From NCBI RefSeq assembly GCF_009765685.1, contig NZ_LMUY01000151.1, positions 1 to 64,000 on the forward strand: a stretch of 64,000 bases of DNA, written 5' to 3'. The position numbers and the translations under genes are program-made. A model generated the notes under the pieces. It made no database searches. It was not told the origin of the DNA and worked only from the letters and a program-made list of their open reading frames with translations. The DNA comes from Acidisphaera sp. L21 (GTDB lineage: Bacteria > Pseudomonadota > Alphaproteobacteria > Acetobacterales > Acetobacteraceae). This document shows positions 42,177-49,931 of the stretch, piece after piece (position 1 is the stretch's first letter; each line of letters starts with the position of its first letter).

Positions 42177-44093
42177 ATGCGCAGACTTGGGGCCTTCACG
42201 ATATCGCGGCGCTTGTCCGTTTTTGCAGCGCTCTCCTTCGCAGGGTTGATCGCGCTTGGCGGCGTGGCGCTGGATATGCAGTGGCAGAACCTGCGGTCCG
42301 AACGCATCGGCCAGTTGACCGCGCTGACGCAAGTTGCGCGCGGTGTCATCGATGCCAATCACAGCCTTGCCCAAAGCGGCAAGTTAGCGGAAGCGGAGGC
42401 GAAGACGCGGGCCTTGGCGGCCATTTCCGCCATGCGTTACGGCAAGGAGGACTACATCTCCGTCCGCGACGCCAAGCAGATCATGATCGCTCATCCCGAC
42501 CCGAACCGGCTCGGTAAGGATTACAGCACGTCGCTCGATGGTCATGGCGTAAATTACACGGCCGAGGTCATTCCGCGCGCCCGCCGAGACGGCTGGGCGG
42601 TCACCACCTACTGGACCCAGCGTGCCAGTGGCGGCCAGATGATCGAGAAGACGAGCGTGTTCATGGACTATCCACCTTGGGGCTGGACGATCGTTAGCGG
42701 CTCGTTCGTCGACGATCTGGACGATATCTTCTGGGCGTCCGCCCTCAAGCTGGCCGCCGTGGCGCTTGGCGTGCTCGCGCTGGTCGCGGTCGTGGCGGTG
42801 CTGATCATACGATCCGTCGTGCGGCCGATCCGGGCGCTGAATGCGCAGATGGTGCAGCTCGCAGCGGGGGACGTCGCGTCCGAGGTACCGGGCACGGCAC
42901 GGCAGGACGAGGTGGGCGGCATGGCCCGCGCGGTGCAGGTCTTCCGCGACGCGGCCGTCGACACGCAGCGGCTGGAGGCAGAGGCCGAAGTGGCGCGCGC
43001 CGCGGCGGAGGCCGACCGTGCCCGTGGCGATGCAGAGCGTGCCGAAGCCGCCGCGCAACAGCGGGTCGTGGTGGAGGGATTGGCCACCGGGCTGTCCCGT
43101 CTGGCCACGGGCGATTTGTGTTGCGGTATCGAAGAGCGGTTTGCGCCGGAATACGAGCGCCTGCGCGCCGACTTCAACGGCGCGGTCGCCAAACTGTCGG
43201 ACACGATTACGGCCGTAGTCGCCAATGCCGCCGCCATCCGTTCGGGCAGCGGCGAGATTGCGCAGGCCGCTGGCGATCTGAGCCGCCGGACCGAACAGCA
43301 GGCCGCAACGCTGGAGGAAACGGCCGCGGCGCTGGACGAGATTACCGCTACGGTCAAGCGCACGGCCGATAGCGCCGGCAATGCGACTGCCGTGGTGCGG
43401 CAGGCGCAGGTGGATGCGGAGCATTCGGGCAACGTCGTGCAGAATGCGGTGGCGGCGATGGGCGCGATCGAGGGCTCGGCCCGGCAGATCGGCCAGATCA
43501 TCGGCGTGATCGACGAGATCGCGTTCCAGACCAATCTGTTGGCGCTGAATGCCGGGGTGGAAGCGGCCCGGGCCGGCGACGCCGGTCGTGGCTTCGCCGT
43601 CGTGGCGCAGGAGGTGCGCGCCCTGGCGCAGCGCAGTGCCGACGCCGCGAAGGAGATCAAGGTGTTGATCGGCGCCAGTACGCAGCAGGTCGGCTCGGGC
43701 GTGCGGCTTGTTGGCGAAACCGGTGAGGCGTTGGGGCGCATCGTGGCGCAGGTCGCCGGCGTGGCGGAGGCGATCACTGGCATGGCGAAGGCGGCGCACG
43801 AGCAATCGACGGCGCTGCAGGAGGTCAACACCGCCGTCAACCAGATGGACCAGGTGACGCAACAGAACGCGGCGATGGTGGAGCAAAGCACCGCTGCCAG
43901 CGAGGCGCTGCGGCAACAGGCCGAGGAGTTGGGCGTGCTGACGGCGAGCTTCAAACTCGCCCGGGACACGGCGGAGGCGGCGCCCGTGCGCAAGGCGCCG
44001 CCGAGTGCGACGCGGCGTGCTGCGCCGCGCGTGGTGGCCCGTGGCCGGAGCAACCTTGCCCGCGACCAGGCGGCCGACTGGGAAGAGTTCTGA
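42177..44093 (+). CDS. Methyl-accepting chemotaxis protein with single-Cache sensor
   Basis: A 638-residue receptor: TM1 at residues about 13-33; a periplasmic sCache_2-type domain (about 35-180) with [20 protein letters not shown] and [22 protein letters not shown]2 about 186-212; HAMP; a helical linker; and the signalling domain with the hairpin tip [20 protein letters not shown] followed by [20 protein letters not shown]. The C-terminal pentapeptide DWEEF resembles the CheR-docking motif NWETF. Such Cache domains bind small carboxylates. Start chosen at ATG 42177, after GGGAGAGAATTGG. No che genes are adjacent. Confidence 0.92.
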   Translation: MRRLGAFTISRRLSVFAALSFAGLIALGGVALDMQWQNLRSERIGQLTALTQVARGVIDANHSLAQSGKLAEAEAKTRALAAISAMRYGKEDYISVRDAKQIMIAHPDPNRLGKDYSTSLDGHGVNYTAEVIPRARRDGWAVTTYWTQRASGGQMIEKTSVFMDYPPWGWTIVSGSFVDDLDDIFWASALKLAAVALGVLALVAVVAVLIIRSVVRPIRALNAQMVQLAAGDVASEVPGTARQDEVGGMARAVQVFRDAAVDTQRLEAEAEVARAAAEADRARGDAERAEAAAQQRVVVEGLATGLSRLATGDLCCGIEERFAPEYERLRADFNGAVAKLSDTITAVVANAAAIRSGSGEIAQAAGDLSRRTEQQAATLEETAAALDEITATVKRTADSAGNATAVVRQAQVDAEHSGNVVQNAVAAMGAIEGSARQIGQIIGVIDEIAFQTNLLALNAGVEAARAGDAGRGFAVVAQEVRALAQRSADAAKEIKVLIGASTQQVGSGVRLVGETGEALGRIVAQVAGVAEAITGMAKAAHEQSTALQEVNTAVNQMDQVTQQNAAMVEQSTAASEALRQQAEELGVLTASFKLARDTAEAAPVRKAPPSATRRAAPRVVARGRSNLARDQAADWEEF

Positions 44094-44094
44094 G

Positions 44095-44150
44095 GCTAGT
44101 GCAAACTTCGTGCTGAAAGACGCACGAACTTTGCACTAGCTCTCTGTTTT
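44095..44150 (+). terminator. Very strong rho-independent terminator after the chemoreceptor gene
   Basis: A 19-base stem, GCTAGTGCAAACTTCGTGC (44095-44113) pairing with GCACGAACTTTGCACTAGC (44122-44140), has one mismatch and an eight-base loop, followed by TCTCTGTTTT. It begins one base after the stop codon. The near-perfect length is unusual and would work in either direction. Confidence 0.85.
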
Positions 44151-44270
44151 GGCTGCGGGCCGCCTGGCCCGACCGCGCAGGGTTAGGACAAGCCTTGCAG
44201 ACAGGACGGTCCGGGGCAACCAAGCGGCATCGGCCGACGTTGCCCTACGCCCATCCTGAAAGCACCATCC

Positions 44271-44657
44271 ATGACCATCGAACTCCAGATTCTCGCCTGG
44301 TCCATCGTGCTGGGGCTCGTGCATGTGCTGGCCACCGGCTTCGTCGCCACGGCGCAGCATGGCGCCGCGTACAACGCCGGGCCACGGGATGCGCAATTGC
44401 CGCTGACCGGCGTCGGCGGCCGCGTGGTTCGCGCCTTCGCGAATTACATGCAGACCTGGCCGTTCTTCGCGGCCGCGGTGCTGATGGCGCATGTGCTGGA
44501 CCGCCATGGCTGGCTGACGATGCTGGGATGCCAGCTGTATATATGGGCACGGCTGATCTATGTGCCGCTTTATGCCGCTGGCGTGCCGGGGCTGCGGTCG
44601 CTCGCATTCACGGTGGCGATCGTGGGGATCGCGATGATCTTGGTGGCGCTGCTGTAG
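44271..44657 (+). CDS. MAPEG-family membrane protein
   Basis: A 128-residue, four-span protein: LQILAWSIVLGLVHVLATGF, FANYMQTWPFFAAAVLMAHV, LYIWARLIYVPLYAAGVPGL and SLAFTVAIVGIAMILVALL. The RAxxNxxETxP-like element at RAFANYMQTWPFF and the WARLIYVPLYAAGVP segment are MAPEG signatures. Bacterial members are of uncertain function, often linked to glutathione chemistry. ATG at 44271. Confidence 0.88.
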   Translation: MTIELQILAWSIVLGLVHVLATGFVATAQHGAAYNAGPRDAQLPLTGVGGRVVRAFANYMQTWPFFAAAVLMAHVLDRHGWLTMLGCQLYIWARLIYVPLYAAGVPGLRSLAFTVAIVGIAMILVALL

Positions 44658-44726
44658 CCGACCGGCTGGAATCCGGATAATTACCGTGGCGTAACTCTTG
44701 CTAATCGGTGGCGGAAGGAGTTCGCC

Positions 44727-46229
44727 ATGCGCCGTTTGTGGGTCCTGTCCGCCGTCTTCCTGTTTCTTGGCATGTCGGCGCAAGCGCAAACTTTGCGCAT
44801 CGGCCTGGCAAGCGACCCGGATGCGCTTGACCCGACCATCTCCCGCACCGTGGCCGGGCGGCAGGTGTTTGCCGCCATGTGCGACAAGCTGGTGGACATC
44901 GACGCCAACCTGACCATCGTGCCGCAACTGGCCACCGCCTGGACCTGGCAGGACGACAACAGGACGCTGGTGCTGACCTTGCGGCCAGGCGTGCAGTTCC
45001 ATGATGGCTCCACCATGGATTCTGCCGCGGTGGTTGCCTCGTTGCAGCGCCACCTCAACCTCCCAGGCTCCACCCGCAAGCCGGAGATGGGGCCGATCGA
45101 GCGGATCGAGGCGTCGGGCCCGCTGGAGGTGCGCATTCACCTCAGCCAGCCGTTTGCGCCATTGCTGGCGGCGCTGTCCGATCGATCCGGCATGATCATG
45201 TCGACCAAGGCGGCCGCGTTGTCGGGTGCCGATTTCGCTGCCCATCCGGTGTGCGCCGGGCCGTTCCGGTTCGTGCGCCGCATCGCGCAGGACCGGATGG
45301 AGCTGGAACGCTTCCCCGAGTATTGGGACGCCAAGTCCATCCATTTCGACCGCGTGATCTATTTCCCCATTCCGGATCCGACCGTGCGCTCCGTCGGGCT
45401 GCGCGGCGGCACGCTGGATCTGATCGAGACGGTGCAGCCGACCGACATTCCGACGCTGAAGGCGGATAAGCGGCTGCAGGTGATGACGGGGCCGAGCCTG
45501 TCTTCCTATTACATCGCGGTGAACATCGCGGACGGGCCGCGCGCCAATACCAAGATCGGCCAGAGTGAGGCGGTGCGGGAGGCGCTGGATTTGTCGATCG
45601 ATCGCAAGGCGCTGGTGGACGTGGCGTTCGAGGGATTGTTCATCCCCGGCAATCAGACGGTGCCGCCGGGCAGCCCGTTCTACGTCGCGTCGATCCCGGT
45701 GCCGGGGCGCGACGTGGCGCGGGCCAAGGCGGTGCTGAAGCAGGCCGGGTTCGACCGGGTGACGGTGCAGATGACGATCCCGAACTCCGCCGATTACCAG
45801 CAGGCGGCGGAGGTGATCCAGTCCATGGCGGCCGATGCCGGGATCGACATCCAGTTGGTGAAGACCGAAACCGCGACCCTGTTGGCGAACTGGACCAGCG
45901 GCGATTTCGAGAGCCTGCTGATCCAATGGAGCGGCCGGACCGACGTGGACGCCAATCTGTATAACTTCAACGCCTGCGGCATGGCGCTGAATGGCGGGCA
46001 TTACTGCAATCCCAAACTGGACGAGGCGCTGAACGCCGGCCGGTCCACCACCGACATGGCGCAGCGCATGGTGGCCTACACCAATGCGGCGCAAATCTAC
46101 CTGAAGGACCGGCCCTACATCTATCTTTGGCATCCCGTGCTGGTGTTCGGCGCCACGGCGAAGCTGGACGGGCTGCGCGTGGTGCCGGATAGCCTGATCC
46201 GGTTTCCGGGCCTGCAATTGAAGTCCTAG
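44727..46229 (+). CDS. DppA/OppA-type ABC transporter substrate-binding protein
   Basis: A 500-residue periplasmic protein with a signal peptide (MRRLWVLSAVFLFLGMSAQA). The SBP_bac_5 landmarks are LRIGLASDPDALDPTISRTV, LTLRPGVQFHDGSTMDSAAV, HPVCAGPFRFVRRIAQDRME and RPYIYLWHPVLVFGA. It is a paralogue of the protein at 32041-33567. Its ATG follows AAGGAGTTCGCC. No transporter partner genes are adjacent; the next gene is an alpha/beta-hydrolase. As for the paralogue, the ligand may be a peptide, opine or oligosaccharide. Confidence 0.9.
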   Translation: MRRLWVLSAVFLFLGMSAQAQTLRIGLASDPDALDPTISRTVAGRQVFAAMCDKLVDIDANLTIVPQLATAWTWQDDNRTLVLTLRPGVQFHDGSTMDSAAVVASLQRHLNLPGSTRKPEMGPIERIEASGPLEVRIHLSQPFAPLLAALSDRSGMIMSTKAAALSGADFAAHPVCAGPFRFVRRIAQDRMELERFPEYWDAKSIHFDRVIYFPIPDPTVRSVGLRGGTLDLIETVQPTDIPTLKADKRLQVMTGPSLSSYYIAVNIADGPRANTKIGQSEAVREALDLSIDRKALVDVAFEGLFIPGNQTVPPGSPFYVASIPVPGRDVARAKAVLKQAGFDRVTVQMTIPNSADYQQAAEVIQSMAADAGIDIQLVKTETATLLANWTSGDFESLLIQWSGRTDVDANLYNFNACGMALNGGHYCNPKLDEALNAGRSTTDMAQRMVAYTNAAQIYLKDRPYIYLWHPVLVFGATAKLDGLRVVPDSLIRFPGLQLKS

Positions 46230-46256
46230 GCTGCGTCACCGCATCGGAGGTTGCCC

Positions 46257-47003
46257 ATGCCTTTTCTCACGCGGCCAGATGGCCGGATCCGCTACGAGTT
46301 GTATGGCGAAGGCTACCCGGTGTTGCTGTTCGCACCGGGCGGCCTGCGATCCCGGTTGGAGATGTGGTCCGCCCCGGCGGGGGGGCCGCCGCGGCCGTGG
46401 GTTGACTGGACGCAGGCGCTGCCCGCAGCCGGGTTTACCGCGGTCGCGATGGACCAGCGCAATGCCGGGCAGTCGGAGACCGCTGTCGAGGCGGACCATG
46501 GCTGGCACACCTACACGGAAGACCATCTGTCGCTGATGGACCATCTGGGTTTCCAGACATTCCATGTGCTGGGCGGGTGCATCGGCGGCAGCTTCTGCCT
46601 GAAGGCGGCCCAGCGAGCGCCGGAGCGTGTGACTGCCGCGGTGTTGCAGAACCCGATCGGGCTGAACCCGGACCATCCGGAGTATTTCCCCGATAGCCAG
46701 GTCGAATGGAGCCGGGATCTCCGTGCCGCCCGGCCGGCGTTGGACGAGGCGGCCATCGCCGCGTTCGGGCGCAATATGTGGGACCACGATTTCGTCTTCT
46801 GCGTCGATCGCGCCTTCGCCAAGGCCTGCCCGGTGCCGACCTTCCTGCTGCCTGGCACGGACATTCCGCACCCGGCCATCACCAGCACGGAATTGGCGGC
46901 GCTGCTGCCCGGGGTGGAGGTGCTGAGCGATTGGCGAGCGCCAACCTACCTGCAGCAGCAGCACGACAGCATCGTCCGGTTCCTCCGGTCGAAAGCGCCC
47001 TAG
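46257..47003 (+). CDS. Alpha/beta-hydrolase with cysteine at the nucleophile position
   Basis: A 248-residue protein: RIRYELYGEGYPVLLFAPGG (oxyanion-region HG replaced by APGG), FTAVAMDQRNAGQSETAVEA, then the elbow HVLGGCIGGSFCLKAAQRAP, and a C-terminal His region LQQQHDSIVRFL. The elbow GGCIGG has Cys where esterases have Ser, as in dienelactone hydrolase and a few relatives. The ATG at 46257 follows GGAGGTTGCCC, a strong site; a TTG at 46251 is unlikely. The stop overlaps that of the convergent aldolase gene. Confidence 0.85.
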   Translation: MPFLTRPDGRIRYELYGEGYPVLLFAPGGLRSRLEMWSAPAGGPPRPWVDWTQALPAAGFTAVAMDQRNAGQSETAVEADHGWHTYTEDHLSLMDHLGFQTFHVLGGCIGGSFCLKAAQRAPERVTAAVLQNPIGLNPDHPEYFPDSQVEWSRDLRAARPALDEAAIAAFGRNMWDHDFVFCVDRAFAKACPVPTFLLPGTDIPHPAITSTELAALLPGVEVLSDWRAPTYLQQQHDSIVRFLRSKAP

Positions 47004-47638
47004 CCCCTGGCGGGCGATCCATAGGTTTTGTACCGCTCGCGCGCGGCTTCGATCTGGGTTGGGGTCAGCAGGCGGGGTGACCCGGCGCTGCGGGCCAGTA
47101 GATATTGCCGGGCGAGGGTTTCGAGGCGCAGCGAGGCGGACAGCGCCGTCGCCGGGTCGCGGCCGTGGCAGATCATGCCGTGATTGGCCAACAGGCAGGC
47201 GGACCGGCCTTGCAGCGCCGCCACGGCGGATTCGGCCAAGGCGGGTGTGCCGAAGGTCGTATAAGGCGCGCATCGCACGTCACCGCCGCCGAAGCCCACC
47301 ACCATATAATGGAACGGCGGCAGATCCTCCCCCAAGCACGCTAGCGCGGTGCAGTAATCGGCGTGGGTGTGCACGATGGCGCCGGCCTGCGGATAGGCGG
47401 CGTAGATTGCGGCGTGCATCGGTGCCTCACTGGATGGGGTGCCAGGGCTCTGCGCCTGCCCGTCGAGCGTCACCTGCACCAGCCCGGCGGGGGTGACCGT
47501 CTCGGCAGTGGTGCCGGAGGGGGTGATGAGCATGCCGGCGCCACTGCGCTGGCTGACGTTGCCGCTGCTGCCGTTGTTGAGGCCGAGCCGGGCGAGTTCG
47601 CGGTAGACGAAGGCGATGGCGTTCGGATCGGCGGTCAT
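47000..47638 (-). CDS. Class II aldolase/adducin family, OtnC-like decarboxylase
   Basis: A 212-residue zinc enzyme. GNVSQRSGAGMLITPSG, SSEAPMHAAIYAAYPQAGAI, the metal ligands VHTHADYCTALA and LANHGMICHG, and a closing LETLARQYLLA. Together with the kinase it matches the 3-oxo-tetronate 4-phosphate decarboxylase (OtnC) role in four-carbon sugar acid breakdown. Its start overlaps the kinase stop (ATGA). It converges on the hydrolase gene. L-fuculose- or ribulose-phosphate aldolase is the alternative. Confidence 0.85.
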   Translation of the reverse strand: MTADPNAIAFVYRELARLGLNNGSSGNVSQRSGAGMLITPSGTTAETVTPAGLVQVTLDGQAQSPGTPSSEAPMHAAIYAAYPQAGAIVHTHADYCTALACLGEDLPPFHYMVVGFGGGDVRCAPYTTFGTPALAESAVAALQGRSACLLANHGMICHGRDPATALSASLRLETLARQYLLARSAGSPRLLTPTQIEAARERYKTYGSPARG

Positions 47639-48906
47639 GCGGCGTCTCCCATCTCGGCCAGGGTGCGGGCGAACATGTCCACGGTGCCCAACTTGCCGGA
47701 TTTCAGGCACAGCGCCAGACGCACCGGCGCCTCCACCAGGCAGACGCCCAGGCCGGCGGTGGTATAGGGGGCGACGTGCAGTTCGGTGATGCCCAACGCC
47801 TGCACGATGCTGCCGGAGGTTTCGCCGCCAGCCACCAGCAGGCGCCGCACGCCGCGCGCCACCAGCCCGGTTGCGATCTGGCCCAACAATCCCTCCGCGA
47901 ACCGGCCCGCGGCGACCGCGCCCATGCGGGCTTGTGCAGCGGCTACCGCGTCGGCGGAGGTGGAGGTGGTGATGCAGACAGGCCCATCCGCCAGGCGCGG
48001 CGTGGCCCAGTCTAGCGCATGGGACACGGTGGCCGCCTCGTTGGCCAGCACGTCCAGCTCCAGCACCGGATGGTGCTGGCCGAACGCGGCAATCTGTTCC
48101 CGCGTGCGGTCGGAACAACTACCCGCCAGCACGGCTCCGGCGCCCGCAACGCGCGGCGGCGAGGGTGGCACAAGGCGGGGAATAAGCCCCTGTTCCTGCC
48201 AAATCGCCGGGTAGTGGCCGACCACGGTGGAGCCGCCGGTGGTGAACCGCCAATCCCAGCTGGCCTGCGCAATGGCCTGCAGGTCGCCATCGGTGAGCGT
48301 GTCGGCGATCACGAACGGGGTGCCCGCCGCGGCCAGCCCGGCGACGTGGCTGCGGATTGCCGCCGCGCCAGCCTGCACGACCTCCCACGGCAGCAAGCCG
48401 ACCGCCAGCGTGGTCTGCGGCGCCAGTACGTCGCTGAGGCGCGAGCGGGTCATCGGGGTTAGTGGGTCGAAGCGCTTCGGCGAGTCTTGCAGCAGCCGGT
48501 CCGCGACGAAGAGGTGGCCCTGGTAGATCGTGCGGAATGCTTCCGGGAAGCCGGGGCAAAACAGCGCGGATGGGGCGCCGGTGCGGGCCAGGAGCACTTC
48601 GGAGCAATTGCCGATGTTGCCGCTGTCGGTGCTGTCGAAGGTGGCGCAGTATTTGAAGAAAATTTGCTGCACGCCCAGAGCCTCGAACGCGTCGGCGGCG
48701 GCCTGGACGGTCGCGATGGCTTCGTCCGGCGGGGCCACGCGGGATCGCAGGGCGATCACGACGGCATCGGTGTCGGCCAGTTGCGGGGGAACGGCTTGCG
48801 GGCCGGTGAAGAGCAGGGTACGCGCCCCGCCTGCCGCCAGCACACCGGCCAGTTCGACTGCGCCGGTGAAGTCGTCGGCAATCGCGCCCAGGATCGGGGA
48901 ACGCAT
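47635..48906 (-). CDS. otnK: 3-oxo-tetronate kinase-like protein (OtnK, DUF1537 family)
   Basis: A 423-residue protein. The N-terminal domain has LGAIADDFTGAVELAGVLAA and IFFKYCATFDSTDSGNIGNC; the C-terminal nucleotide-binding domain has LVAGGETSGSIVQALGITEL. These are the DUF1537 kinase marks shown for OtnK, which phosphorylates 3-oxo-tetronate (2-keto acid form of threonate/erythronate). The ATG at 48906 follows GAGG at a good distance; 48915 is an alternative. It is coupled to the downstream decarboxylase. The usual dehydrogenase (LtnD) and isomerase (OtnI) are not adjacent. Confidence 0.88.
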   Translation of the reverse strand: MRSPILGAIADDFTGAVELAGVLAAGGARTLLFTGPQAVPPQLADTDAVVIALRSRVAPPDEAIATVQAAADAFEALGVQQIFFKYCATFDSTDSGNIGNCSEVLLARTGAPSALFCPGFPEAFRTIYQGHLFVADRLLQDSPKRFDPLTPMTRSRLSDVLAPQTTLAVGLLPWEVVQAGAAAIRSHVAGLAAAGTPFVIADTLTDGDLQAIAQASWDWRFTTGGSTVVGHYPAIWQEQGLIPRLVPPSPPRVAGAGAVLAGSCSDRTREQIAAFGQHHPVLELDVLANEAATVSHALDWATPRLADGPVCITTSTSADAVAAAQARMGAVAAGRFAEGLLGQIATGLVARGVRRLLVAGGETSGSIVQALGITELHVAPYTTAGLGVCLVEAPVRLALCLKSGKLGTVDMFARTLAEMGDAA

Positions 48907-49026
48907 GGGCACCATCCTCGAAAGGTCACGGGCCGCCTTTATAGATCGATCCCCGCCGTGCCGGCGAGACGTCTCGGCGGGATGGCAAATCTCGACTTGG
49001 AAGGGGTCGGTCATTATGAATTGCTG

Positions 49027-49911
49027 ATGGCCCTTCCATATCACCTCCTGGTTCTCGCGGCTGTGATGGTTGCGGTATCGCCGTCCGCGGCGGGGGCGAA
49101 GGCTCGGGCGGTGGCGCCGGTGGTTCAGGGGCCGCTGCCGGATGATCGGGTGTGCCAGGCGGCCATTCAATCGGCCGAACAGGCGTTGCACCTGCCCGCG
49201 CAGTTGTTGGGGGCGATTGGGCTGGTCGAGAGCGGCCGGGTGAGCCCACCGACGGGCCGCGTCGCGCCCTGGCCGTGGACCATCAATGTCGGCGGGACCG
49301 GGTATTTCTACGATACGAAGGACCAGGCGATCGCGGCCACCCAGGGCTATCTGGCCAAGGGCGTGCAATCGATCGATGTCGGGTGCCTGCAGGTCAATCT
49401 CAGCTACCACCCGACGGCCTTCGCCTCACTGGACCAGGCGTTCGACCCGGTTGCCAACGCCAAGTACGCCGCCGACTTCCTGACCCGGTTGTATGCACAG
49501 TCGCATCTTTGGGCCACCGCGGCGGCGGCCTACCACTCGCAGACGCCAGGCGTGAGCGATGGGTATGTGCGCCGGGTAGTGGCTGCCTGGCCGCTGGCGG
49601 TGCGCTATATCGACGCGTCGGTGCTGACGGCGATTGGCACGGGTCCGGGCGTGAGTATTTTGCCTCCAGCAGCCCCCGCCTGCGTGCCACCAGACCTGAG
49701 CCGCTATACGCCGGAATTCCAGAAGGTGATGATCCAGGCCTCGCTCGACCATGCCAGGCTGCTGGCCGCGATGGGGGCGGCGAATCTGCCCAAGACCCAG
49801 GCAGGATGCGAGGCGCAGCCGATCGGCGTGCCCCAAACCGCCCGCCTGCGATCTGCTCGGGGCCCGCAGATCGGGGGGCCGCCAGTCGCATTTGCCCGCC
49901 AAGCCGGCTGA
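49027..49911 (+). CDS. Lytic transglycosylase-like (SLT) protein
   Basis: About 294 residues with a signal peptide (LLVLAAVMVAVSPSAAGAKA). The catalytic domain reads LPAQLLGAIGLVESGRV, with the likely catalytic Glu in LVES, then GVQSIDVGCLQVNLSYHPTA and AANYY-like LWATAAAAYHSQTPG, matching the SLT family that cleaves peptidoglycan and often accompanies secretion systems or flagella. Note the WPWTINVGGTGYFYDTK insert typical of transglycosylases of this subgroup. The ATG at 49027 has a weak ribosome site; upstream in-frame codons look spurious. Confidence 0.85.
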   Translation: MALPYHLLVLAAVMVAVSPSAAGAKARAVAPVVQGPLPDDRVCQAAIQSAEQALHLPAQLLGAIGLVESGRVSPPTGRVAPWPWTINVGGTGYFYDTKDQAIAATQGYLAKGVQSIDVGCLQVNLSYHPTAFASLDQAFDPVANAKYAADFLTRLYAQSHLWATAAAAYHSQTPGVSDGYVRRVVAAWPLAVRYIDASVLTAIGTGPGVSILPPAAPACVPPDLSRYTPEFQKVMIQASLDHARLLAAMGAANLPKTQAGCEAQPIGVPQTARLRSARGPQIGGPPVAFARQAG

Positions 49912-49931
49912 TCAGGCGGGAGTGCCGTCCG

